A stretch of DNA of 22,601 nt from CAINFV01 sp964409235 (GTDB taxonomy: Bacteria; Chlamydiota; Chlamydiia; Chlamydiales; FEN-1388). The position numbers and the translations under genes were made by a program. Each line of letters starts with the position of its first letter. The stretch's first letter is position 1. Under the pieces are notes generated by a model. It ran no database searches and was not told the DNA's origin. It saw only the letters and a program-made list of their open reading frames with translations. The stretch spans positions 1 through 22,601 of the forward strand of contig CAYPCN010000021.1 in the NCBI GenBank assembly GCA_964409235.1. Reading direction: 5' to 3'. Positions 1 to 6,689 of the stretch are shown piece by piece.

Positions 1-730
1 TCTTAGAGTAAATCCTAGATATACTCAAAAATTCGTTCTAATTTCCTAAGCCCTGAATGGAATGCGAATTTCGGTTGACGAAAATCTGACGAGTCGGCGA
101 AAATTCGACAATTTTGCGCTAAAAGCCTTCAAAAAAAGCGCGTCTTACTAGGTCGTTCCTGTTCACGCACATCCCTAAGCTGGGTGTCCTGGTACATCCC
201 AAGCGTGAAAGAGGGCGTAGCACACCTCGCATAATGAGCTTTGCCGAGTGATGTGCTGTCGTGAGCCACTCTCTTCAACCGAGTGCGCACGATGACTCTA
301 TCATACAACGGCCCGTAAGGTCTTCTCGTCGCTTTTTGCGATCGCGCTGAGTACCGCAATCATCACGTGGCTTTCTCCATGCAAGAGGCGACAAACCGCC
401 TTGCAACCCAAGTTGCTACCGGTCGTCAGGGGCAACGTCACTGGGCAGGCCATCAAAAGAGCTATTTGCGCTGTGGTGCTTACGTCCGCATTGCAAGTGG
501 TTCAAGACAAGACGTGCCCTAGAGGGGGAATCAAATGCATCCATTCCTCCTCCCCCGCCATGCCGTCTGTCTGTGGCCCCTTCACCGAGTTGACCCTCCA
601 GTGATGGATGGCAACTTGGGTTTGAATGTTGCTGGAGCAAAGGAACAGTAGATGTTCGTTTTGTAGGCGAATTCAGACGAGTGAAAATCGTCTGCCTCCT
701 TGTATTTCCTCCAACATTTCTCCCCAAAGG
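1..730. other. Region with no supportable gene
   Basis: I see no convincing gene here on either strand. Short open frames exist, but they lack ribosome sites, overlap one another in several frames and show no recognisable motif. The structure I can point to is an AT-rich imperfect inverted repeat (65-73 with 98-107, CGAATTTCG / CGAAAATTCG), seven A residues at 134-140 that read as a U-tract on the minus strand, a 12-bp inverted repeat 194 bases apart (405-416 and 611-622), and a 7-bp hairpin (674-694). It may be decayed coding sequence or hold an unrecognised RNA. No tRNA, 5S, SRP, RNase P or tmRNA signature was found by eye. Confidence 0.5.
674..694. repeat. Small perfect hairpin
   Basis: CAGACGA and TCGTCTG pair perfectly over 7 bp around a GTGAAAA loop. 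It is followed on the plus strand by a pyrimidine-rich stretch (cctccttgtatttcc) but no clean U-tract. It could be a weak plus-strand terminator or an RNA stem. Confidence 0.4.
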
Positions 731-882
731 GAGCCATGTACGATGTGGCTTCTGGAGGATAGAGATGAATGTCTTTGATCGAAATCCCTCCCTCCTCACT
801 CATATTTCAGCGGATATGTGGTTCGTTGGGCTTGGGGGAAATCGACCGAAAAAACCTTCATTTTGTCCTCAGAAAATGGCCC
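731..882. mobile_element. MITE-like palindromic repeat, copy 1
   Basis: The left end GAGCCATGTACGATGTGG and the right end (read in reverse, GGGCCATTTTCTGAGG) match the terminal repeat of the copy at 7903-8053. Inside, the reverse complement of 836-870 carries AAAATGAAGGTTTTTT followed by TCGA and a C-run, aligning with AAATGGAAGGTTTTT...TCGA...CCCC in the other copy. Length is about 150 bp, like that copy. There is no coding capacity and no clear target-site duplication. This copy is more diverged at its right end. It sits upstream of the kinase-Nudix gene and could supply leader structure. Confidence 0.6.
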
Positions 883-895
883 CTAGCGCTATTTT

Positions 896-917
896 GCAGC
901 GAAAAAAAGAACGCTGC
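896..917. repeat. Hairpin in A-rich leader
   Basis: GCAGCG and CGCTGC form a 6-bp stem, flanked by TTTT on the left and an A8-A9 run on the right. Read on the minus strand it resembles a U-flanked terminator. On the plus strand it lies just before the ribosome site of the kinase-Nudix gene. No convincing -35/-10 pair was found for that gene. Confidence 0.35.
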
Positions 918-953
918 GCAAAAAAAAACTAGTTCAATAGTAGGAGAATGATC

Positions 954-2264
954 ATGTGTACATCATGTGTGTCGCAACCAGAGTTTCCCATACTGCACAA
1001 CACGGAGCTTTTAGGCGGAATAGCCCCCGCCATCTATCGCGACCTTTCCCAACGTACGTCCATTGTTGTCCTCGAGAAATGTACCGAGATTTCAAATATT
1101 GCCGGCATCGCCTTTGTCGGCTCCAGCGCTTCTGGGAAGACAACAATTGTCAATAGTGTCAGGGGCTATGCGCAAGTGGGTGATGAGGTCGTCATTCCTC
1201 GACGGTATATCACACGACCGCCTCGTCGAGGCGATGACATGACAGAGAACCTTCACATACAAAGGGCAGATCTCTACCAAAAGATCCAGACCGGAGAAGT
1301 GACGGTGTCGTGGGTGCGGCATATGGAAGGGAAGCGAGAGGAGCTATACGGGTTTGAGGCAACAGACAAGAAAAAGTTGGCCATCTACTCAGCCAATAAT
1401 GATTTATGCCGGAGGGCGGGAGGCGTTGGACGAAACATTCTGGTTGTCGGTGTGTATGCGCCAGATGATGTGCGTGAAAGGCGCCTCCTCAGCCGATCTC
1501 CAGACATGAGCCGTGGCGAAACGGCCTATCGCCTTGGAGACTCATCAAAGAACATCGTTCCCTTTGCTCACATTCTAATCAAAAACTATGGAGAGACAGA
1601 AACAGCAGCCCTTGCTGATGTGCAGGCTCTTGTTCAAAGCGTCGTGCGCCATCGTGTTCGTTGGGGCGAAATCAGAAACATCGGCACCCCGGTCGCCGAA
1701 TATCGATCACGGCTGTTTGTGATCGAGAACTACGACGTCCTTTTCTCCGATGGAGTCATCAAGAATTTCCAAAGGGTTGAACGCAGTCCTGGGGTGAGGA
1801 CCATGATTACGTGCGGAGAAGAGATCCTTGTGACACGAGAGTGGAGAGAAGAAATTGGTGGATGGGACTACCGTCTTCCTGGAGGGAAGATGTTTGAAAC
1901 CATTGCTTCCTACAAACAGTTTTTGCAGGAACACGGAGAGACGTTGCTGCCAACACGCGCACAAGAAACAGCGGCACGAGAAGTACAGGAAGAGACGGGA
2001 ATCACTCTTTTTCCGAGCGACCTTTCGATGGCGCAGCTTTCAAAATGCGGTAGTGTCATTTCATGGGATCTCTATTACTTTCAGGTTGAAATCCAGAAAC
2101 AAGACGTGGCTCCTAGTGTCACGAGTAGCGAAAGCGAAATTGTGGAGAACGTCTGGGTTTCGCGCGACGACGCGCTCAAACTCTGCCTCCAAGGTGTGGT
2201 TTCAGAGGATCGCACCTCATCGTTTCTTTTGAAATTTCTCTACCGTCAGCAACAGAGCAGGTAG
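954..2264 (+). CDS. Gmk/PhnN-like kinase fused to a Nudix hydrolase
   Basis: The start at 954 is chosen because AGGAG (942-946) lies 7 nt upstream; the ATG at 948 is only 1 nt from it. The product has 436 residues. A 50-residue leader with C2/C5 precedes a P-loop kinase domain: GSSASGKT at 56-63 and ITRPPRRGD at 86-94, the layout of guanylate kinase and ribose-1,5-bisphosphate phosphokinase (PhnN). From about residue 255 follows a Nudix domain: YRLPGGKMFE (306-315) and REVQEETGI (342-350). The two halves of the Nudix box are separated by about 19 extra residues, an expanded loop I recall from some bacterial Nudix proteins. The combination suggests phosphorylation and pyrophosphate-bond cleavage of a nucleotide-like substrate, which is not identified. 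It is the first gene of the selenium/sulfur cluster. Confidence 0.8.
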   Translation: MCTSCVSQPEFPILHNTELLGGIAPAIYRDLSQRTSIVVLEKCTEISNIAGIAFVGSSASGKTTIVNSVRGYAQVGDEVVIPRRYITRPPRRGDDMTENLHIQRADLYQKIQTGEVTVSWVRHMEGKREELYGFEATDKKKLAIYSANNDLCRRAGGVGRNILVVGVYAPDDVRERRLLSRSPDMSRGETAYRLGDSSKNIVPFAHILIKNYGETETAALADVQALVQSVVRHRVRWGEIRNIGTPVAEYRSRLFVIENYDVLFSDGVIKNFQRVERSPGVRTMITCGEEILVTREWREEIGGWDYRLPGGKMFETIASYKQFLQEHGETLLPTRAQETAAREVQEETGITLFPSDLSMAQLSKCGSVISWDLYYFQVEIQKQDVAPSVTSSESEIVENVWVSRDDALKLCLQGVVSEDRTSSFLLKFLYRQQQSR

Positions 2265-2283
2265 TAGAAGAAGGCATCTCATG

Positions 2284-2306
2284 GAGGGGCGCTCACACCG
2301 CTCCTC
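2284..2306 (+). promoter_or_regulatory. Leader hairpin upstream of selD
   Basis: GAGGGGCG and CGCTCCTC pair over 8 bp (one G-T) around CTCACAC. A second small stem, GGGAC/GTCCC, lies at 2341-2355. There is no U-tract after either. Together they fill the 117-nt gap between the kinase-Nudix gene and selD, the largest gap inside the cluster, so attenuation or mRNA processing is possible. A SECIS-type element is not evident. Confidence 0.3.
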
Positions 2307-2381
2307 AACGTACGTGTACAAATGACCCAACAACATTTAGGGGACAGTAGGTCCCAGAACTTCAACCTCGAGAGAGAAACT

Positions 2382-3443
2382 ATGACAACTGTTGAACAGA
2401 TAAGCCTGACAAACCTTAGCAGTGCTGGAGGCTGCGGCTGCAAATTGGATCCAACAGCGCTTCAAAACCTCCTTTGCTCAATCAACAAATACGAGCAGAA
2501 AGAGCTCATTATTGGCTTTGACACCGCCGATGATTGCGCTGTCTATGAGTATGGCCCCGACGACTACTTGCTGTGTACTACCGATTTTTTCACTCCACTT
2601 GTCGATGATCCATACACATATGGCGTTCTTACGGCTGCGAACGCTTTGAGTGATGTGTATGCCATGGGTGGGAAGCCGCTCATCGCTACAGTTATCCTTG
2701 GATACCCAACCGATACGCTCACTCCCTCTGTTGTCCAAAGGATCATGCAGGGAGGTCAGGACACTATGAAAAAGGCCCAATGTACCATTGTCGGTGGCCA
2801 TACGATTGTCAATCCACAGCCTATTTATGGATTTTCAATCATAGGCCGTGTTGAAAAGCAAAATCTAAAACCCAATTGTTCGGCGAAAGTTGGCGATCTT
2901 TTGGTGCTCACAAAGCCGATTGGGTCTGGGATTTTGTCCAATGCCATGAAGCTAGGATTGCTCACAGACGGCCTCTATCAGCAGCTGAGAACGTTTCTCA
3001 TCGAAGTCAACTCGAGCGGATATGAGCTGGGGAAGGTGCCCCATGTGCGTGCCTTGACGGATGTGACAGGGTTTGGCCTTGTCGGCCACGCTCTTGAAAT
3101 GGCTCAAGGCGCCTGCCTTTCTCTTGAGATCCAGGCTGACCGCGTTCACATCTTCGATGGGGTCGCAGAACTGTGTGCAGCCGTTCTCTCTCCGAATAGC
3201 GGGGCCATCAGAAACAAACGAGCGTATGAAGACAAAATGACGTTCGAAGGCATGTGGTCGCTAGAAGAGCGGTACATCTTTTGCGATCCGCAATCGAATG
3301 GCGGCTTGCTTATTGCTGTGGATTCTGTAGGGCTAGAACAGGTGCAACGCATATTGACGTCTACCATAGGACGTCCTGGAGATGTCATTGGGAGATTTTC
3401 AGAGGGAACGGCTGGTCGCCCTCCTCTCGTCGTGAAAAAATAA
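2382..3443 (+). CDS. selD: Selenide, water dikinase (selenophosphate synthetase)
   Basis: This enzyme makes selenophosphate from selenide and ATP in the cytosol. The 353-residue product aligns along its whole length with E. coli SelD (347 aa) as I remember it. The active-site loop reads GGCGCK, with catalytic Cys18 and Lys21 (C17 and K20 in E. coli). The metal and nucleotide ligands fall at D51, D68, N87, D91 and D227, and GGH is at 138-140. CDPQSNGGLL near the C-terminus is also typical. The start at 2382 has GAGAG upstream and gives the family length; an in-frame ATG at 2322 lacks a ribosome site. The catalytic residue is Cys, encoded normally, not selenocysteine. It sits 18 nt before a cysteine desulfurase, a plausible selenium supplier. 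No known consumer of selenophosphate is encoded in this window. Confidence 0.95.
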   Translation: MTTVEQISLTNLSSAGGCGCKLDPTALQNLLCSINKYEQKELIIGFDTADDCAVYEYGPDDYLLCTTDFFTPLVDDPYTYGVLTAANALSDVYAMGGKPLIATVILGYPTDTLTPSVVQRIMQGGQDTMKKAQCTIVGGHTIVNPQPIYGFSIIGRVEKQNLKPNCSAKVGDLLVLTKPIGSGILSNAMKLGLLTDGLYQQLRTFLIEVNSSGYELGKVPHVRALTDVTGFGLVGHALEMAQGACLSLEIQADRVHIFDGVAELCAAVLSPNSGAIRNKRAYEDKMTFEGMWSLEERYIFCDPQSNGGLLIAVDSVGLEQVQRILTSTIGRPGDVIGRFSEGTAGRPPLVVKK

Positions 3444-3461
3444 CGCAAGGATACATAGACA

Positions 3462-4673
3462 ATGAATACAAATAGTTTCAGAGAGCACTTTCCTCTTCTG
3501 AGCAGGAACAAAGAGCGGCCGTATGTGTATGTGGACAACGCAGCGACGACTTTAAAGCCAATCTCAGTCATCAATGCAATGCAGGAGCTGTACCGCGACT
3601 ATCCTTTTAACGTGCATAGAGGAGCGTATCAACTAGCAGAGCGTACGTCACTTGCCTTTGAACATGCGCGAAAACTCGTTCGTTCATTTCTCAATGCTCG
3701 GTCGACCAAGGAAATTATCTTCACCAAGGGGACGACGGAATCTATCAACCTCGTCTCACACTCTTTTGGAGAAAGGTTTATTCGTCCTGGGGATGAAATT
3801 TTGATTACGCACATGGAGCACCATGCCAACATCGTACCGTGGGTGCTGCTCTGTAAGCGGACGGGAGCTGTACTGCGGGTGGTGCCCATGCGTGCCGATG
3901 GCGTGTTAGAATTTGGCCGGTTTCTGTCCTTGCTAACGCCAAAGACGAAGCTGGTTGGCATGGTACACGTCTCGAACTCGTTGGGAACCGTGAACCCTAT
4001 CCACAAGGTGATCGAAGCCGCCCACGTTGTTGGAGCTAAGGTGCTCGTAGATGCCGCTCAGTCGATAGCCCACTTTCCTCTCGATGTCAAATCTCTCGAC
4101 GCAGATTTTGTCACGTTTTCTGGCCATAAAATGTATGGCCCATTTGGCATCGGGGTGTTGTATGGCAAGCAACGGCTCCTTGAAGAGATGCCTCCCTTCC
4201 TAGGAGGGGGAGGCATGATCAAAAATGTCTCGTTTACATCAATCTCGTATGCCGATTTGCCGAACAAATTTGAAGCAGGAACCCCACCGGTTAGCGCGGC
4301 GGTAGGCTTAGGAGCGGCTATTGAATTCATTCGTTCCGTAGGGTTCGATACCATTCAGCAACGAGAACGAGAACTTACAAAACATGCTCTCGACGCACTT
4401 CAAGGAGTGCCTGGATTGCACATCTACGGGCAAAGCCCGCAGAGAACTGGTGTCTTCTCTTTCAATCTCGATGGTGTGCATGCCCATGATTTGAGCACCT
4501 TTCTGGATCAAAAGGGAGTGGCTATTCGTTCTGGCCACCACTGCAACCAACCGGTGATGGAGTATTACAAGGTTCCGGCTACGAATAGAATGTCGTTGGC
4601 ATTTTATAACGAAATTGCCGAGATCGACTATATCGTCGACGTTCTCAACCAAGCGAGGAGGTTTTTCTCATGA
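3462..4673 (+). CDS. sufS: Cysteine desulfurase, SufS/CsdA group (possible selenocysteine lyase)
   Basis: A PLP enzyme of 403 residues that removes sulfur from cysteine (or selenium from selenocysteine) as an enzyme-bound persulfide. Lys223 in TFSGHKMYGP is the PLP Schiff-base lysine. MEHHAN at 118-123 and VDAAQS at 196-201 supply cofactor contacts. Cys361 in RSGHHCNQPVM is the catalytic cysteine, in the short-loop group II arrangement of SufS. The gene lies 18 nt after selD, with AAGGA as ribosome site, and its stop overlaps the start of sufU (ATGA). Position suggests that it delivers selenium to SelD, or sulfur to SufU, rather than serving general Fe-S assembly: no sufBCD is present here. 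Whether it prefers Cys or Sec cannot be told from sequence. Confidence 0.93.
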   Translation: MNTNSFREHFPLLSRNKERPYVYVDNAATTLKPISVINAMQELYRDYPFNVHRGAYQLAERTSLAFEHARKLVRSFLNARSTKEIIFTKGTTESINLVSHSFGERFIRPGDEILITHMEHHANIVPWVLLCKRTGAVLRVVPMRADGVLEFGRFLSLLTPKTKLVGMVHVSNSLGTVNPIHKVIEAAHVVGAKVLVDAAQSIAHFPLDVKSLDADFVTFSGHKMYGPFGIGVLYGKQRLLEEMPPFLGGGGMIKNVSFTSISYADLPNKFEAGTPPVSAAVGLGAAIEFIRSVGFDTIQQRERELTKHALDALQGVPGLHIYGQSPQRTGVFSFNLDGVHAHDLSTFLDQKGVAIRSGHHCNQPVMEYYKVPATNRMSLAFYNEIAEIDYIVDVLNQARRFFS

Positions 4674-5125
4674 CGTCCAAGACCGTGTCAGATTTATACC
4701 AGGAGACGATTCTTCGATATGGCAGACACCCTAGGAACTTTAGGAAAATTCCCAACGCGTGCTGTTCACTGGATGGACAGAATACAATGTGTGGGGATTT
4801 TCTCACGGTGCACATCTCATTTCAGGAGGCGCAATCCTATGGTAAAAGTGTGGCTGATATTTCCTTTGAAGGGGATGGGTGCGCTATCCTCAAGGCTTCC
4901 GCTTCCATGATGACGGATTTGCTCATTGGCAAATCCGTGAAGGAGATCGAAGAATTATTTGCCATCTTTCAAAGGATGGTGCAAGGAGAACCGGGCTCTT
5001 TTGATACATTAGGGGAAGTGTCGATCTTCTCGGGGATCAGCAAGTTTCAGTCGAGAATTCAGTGTGCCATGCTTCCGTGGGACACACTTATCAAAGGGAT
5101 GAAATCGCAATGCCACATCGAATAA
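4670..5125 (+). CDS. sufU: SufU-type scaffold / zinc-dependent sulfurtransferase
   Basis: A 151-residue protein of the IscU/SufU fold. The three cysteines and the aspartate that bind zinc in Bacillus SufU are present: C41 and D43 in MCGDF, C71 in GDGCAI, and C132 in SRIQCAMLPW. GDGCAILKASASMMT and the 18-20 residue insertion before the last cysteine are typical of SufU rather than IscU. In Bacillus, SufU accepts persulfide sulfur from SufS. The start codon overlaps the sufS stop by 4 nt, with a strong GAGGAGG at 4655-4661, so the two are probably translationally coupled. Here it may carry sulfur or selenium between the desulfurase and SelD or an unknown acceptor. Confidence 0.9.
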   Translation: MTSKTVSDLYQETILRYGRHPRNFRKIPNACCSLDGQNTMCGDFLTVHISFQEAQSYGKSVADISFEGDGCAILKASASMMTDLLIGKSVKEIEELFAIFQRMVQGEPGSFDTLGEVSIFSGISKFQSRIQCAMLPWDTLIKGMKSQCHIE

Positions 5126-6048
5126 TCTGTGTCCTCGGTGGTCATTCGTACACTGATATCGACGTGCTTGCCAGCGCCTGTGCGTATCAACAAGCACTCA
5201 CCGTCCTTGGCCAAAAGGCTTGTGCGTATGTTGCGCCTCCGTGGAATCAAACGATTCCCAGCGCCGTCAGATCTTGGGAGATCGACGCGTGCCGAACGCC
5301 ACAGAGCCTGTCCTATGATGCCTATGTGCTCGTCGATGTATCGGACCCAGCTCATATCTCTCCTGCGATAGATTTCGACAAGGTAATGGAGGTATTCGAT
5401 CACCACGCGGGCTATGAGGCCTTGTGGCGTGATACAATCGGCGTTGCCGCCTCGATAGAAGGTGTCGGCGCTTGTGCAACACTAATATGGGAACGGTATC
5501 GCCGAGAGAGGATAGATCGGCGCATCTCTGCAATGAATGCCAATCTTCTCTATACGGCCATCATCTCCAATACTTTGAATTTTGCTTCCTCTACGACGAC
5601 AGAGCGAGATAGAGAGGCTGCCGACAACCTTCTCCAATACACAAGGTTGCCCGACGAATGGATTTCGACATACTATCATCAGGTCGAGCGGGAATTTGCA
5701 CAGAACACGATAGAGAGTCTTTTAGCAGATACGAAAATCGTGCTCATTGAGGGAGCGCCAGTCCGTTTCGCCCAGATGGAAGTATGGGATAGCACTGCAG
5801 TCCTTCCCGATGGCGTTGGCAGCCTTCACAACCATCTTCCGAGCGATCAAAATCCATGGATTGTCAACTGTGTCAGCATCAAGCATAGATGTTGCTATGT
5901 CTACTGCTCCTCTACGCCTCTGTTATTCCGCTTGCAGGCAATCACGTCAGGAGAAATGATTTCCTCGAACGTTATTGCCACACCTCGTCTTTGGCTGAGA
6001 AAGGAATATCTGAGCCATTTGCGATGTGGATTTTTAGAGAAGAAGTAG
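5110..6048 (+). CDS. DHH/DHHA2 phosphoesterase, family II pyrophosphatase-like
   Basis: 312 residues from the ATG at 5110, which overlaps the end of sufU by 16 nt. Metal-binding motifs of the DHH family are present: GGHSYTDID (H12, D16, D18), VDVSD (D76) and FDHHAG (D97, H98, H99). A DHHA2-like half follows: IISNTLNFASSTTTERD resembles the ISDTLLFKSPTCT segment of manganese-dependent inorganic pyrophosphatase. The aspartate of that SDT motif (D149 in Bacillus PPase, a metal ligand) is Asn154 here. The basic C-terminal RKEYL recalls the SRK motif of PPX/PPase. The substrate could be pyrophosphate, polyphosphate, a nucleotide or a cyclic dinucleotide. The last 11 codons lie inside a dispersed repeat (6013-6060), so the original C-terminus may have been replaced. 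Confidence 0.8.
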   Translation: MPHRIICVLGGHSYTDIDVLASACAYQQALTVLGQKACAYVAPPWNQTIPSAVRSWEIDACRTPQSLSYDAYVLVDVSDPAHISPAIDFDKVMEVFDHHAGYEALWRDTIGVAASIEGVGACATLIWERYRRERIDRRISAMNANLLYTAIISNTLNFASSTTTERDREAADNLLQYTRLPDEWISTYYHQVEREFAQNTIESLLADTKIVLIEGAPVRFAQMEVWDSTAVLPDGVGSLHNHLPSDQNPWIVNCVSIKHRCCYVYCSSTPLLFRLQAITSGEMISSNVIATPRLWLRKEYLSHLRCGFLEKK

Positions 6049-6060
6049 GAGATGTTTGGC
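6013..6060 (+). repeat. Dispersed repeat, partial copy 2
   Basis: GAGCCATTTGCGATGTGG followed by ATTTTTAGAG-AAGAAG is nearly identical to the left 45 bases of the element at 7903-8053. No right arm is clear. It encodes the final residues (from SHLRCGF) and stop of the DHH protein. Confidence 0.7.
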
Positions 6061-6116
6061 TAAAGGCGCTTTTCTGAGCCTATCTCATGTCATAGAGGGA
6101 AAGAGGTCGAGAGATC

Positions 6117-6611
6117 ATGGAGATTGTTTCGAGTATTTCAGAGGCAGACTATCGCTATATGCGCGAAGCGATTCAGCACATGCGTCGGGCTGGGTTGATA
6201 GACAAGACTGGAGGGCCCTTCGGCGCTGTGATCGTGTTGGGCGGGAAGAGTATTGGGGTGGGGGGTAACACGGTGCTGCGAGATTGCGATCCCACTGCCC
6301 ATGCCGAGATGAATGCGATTCGCGCGGCATGCCGGCGGGTTGGAAGTGTGGATCTTTCTGGCGCTGTCCTCTATACAAGTTGCGAATGCTGTCCTATGTG
6401 TTACGCTGCAGCCTATTGGGCTCGCATCAGCAAGATCTATTATGCTGCGTCGTGGGAGGACTATCGAGACCTTTTCGACGATGCGCACATAAATACAGAT
6501 ATGGCACGGCCATATTCTCAACGTCTTCTCGTCCCTCAGCAGATTCTACAAGAAGAAGCGCAGCAGGTATGGGAGGAATTCAGAGCTCTTCCTGATGGTG
6601 CGCGATATTAG
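6117..6611 (+). CDS. guaD: Guanine deaminase-like CDA-fold zinc deaminase
   Basis: 164 residues of the cytidine/deoxycytidylate deaminase fold, close to Bacillus-type guanine deaminase (guanine to xanthine). The zinc and proton-shuttle motif is HAEMNAI (H62, E64), and the second motif is TSCECCPMC with zinc ligands C92 and C95, followed by YWARISKIYYA as in GuaD. The C-terminal DLFDDAHIN...RPYSQR matches the GuaD extension. The usual proline of PCxxC is Cys91 here. It lies 68 nt after the DHH gene on the same strand and may be the last gene of the cluster. A closely related purine or modified-base deaminase is possible. Confidence 0.85.
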   Translation: MEIVSSISEADYRYMREAIQHMRRAGLIDKTGGPFGAVIVLGGKSIGVGGNTVLRDCDPTAHAEMNAIRAACRRVGSVDLSGAVLYTSCECCPMCYAAAYWARISKIYYAASWEDYRDLFDDAHINTDMARPYSQRLLVPQQILQEEAQQVWEEFRALPDGARY

Positions 6612-6689
6612 ACTTCTTTCGGGACTTATGCGGAACGAGAAAGCAGAAGATTTTCAGATCAAGTGCCCTTAAGTCTCGAAAGAAGTCTA
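6609..6689. terminator. Bidirectional terminator-like inverted repeat
   Basis: TAGACTTCTTTCGGGACTT (6609-6627) and its reverse complement at 6671-6689 match with one mismatch over 19 bp, 43 nt apart. The left arm begins at the stop codon of the deaminase and the right arm covers the last codons of the convergent transporter gene. The loop is long and there is no U-run, so its termination role is inferred from position. Confidence 0.5.

Noticed and set aside
129..359. 76-codon open frame on the minus strand
   Set aside because: No ribosome site, Arg-rich with no domain-like pattern, and ends in the poly-U tract. Composition looks like chance.
401..951. Several short open frames on both strands upstream of the first real gene
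   Set aside because: They overlap each other in different frames, partly lie in the repeat element, and show no motif or ribosome site.
2322..2381. Upstream in-frame start for selD
   Set aside because: No ribosome site, and the extra 20 residues extend past the usual SelD N-terminus. The ATG at 2382 gives residue numbering almost identical to E. coli SelD.
2382..6048. Selenoprotein with in-frame TGA in the selenium cluster
   Set aside because: SelD uses Cys at the catalytic site, and each gene ends at a stop followed by a new start with no homologous continuation.
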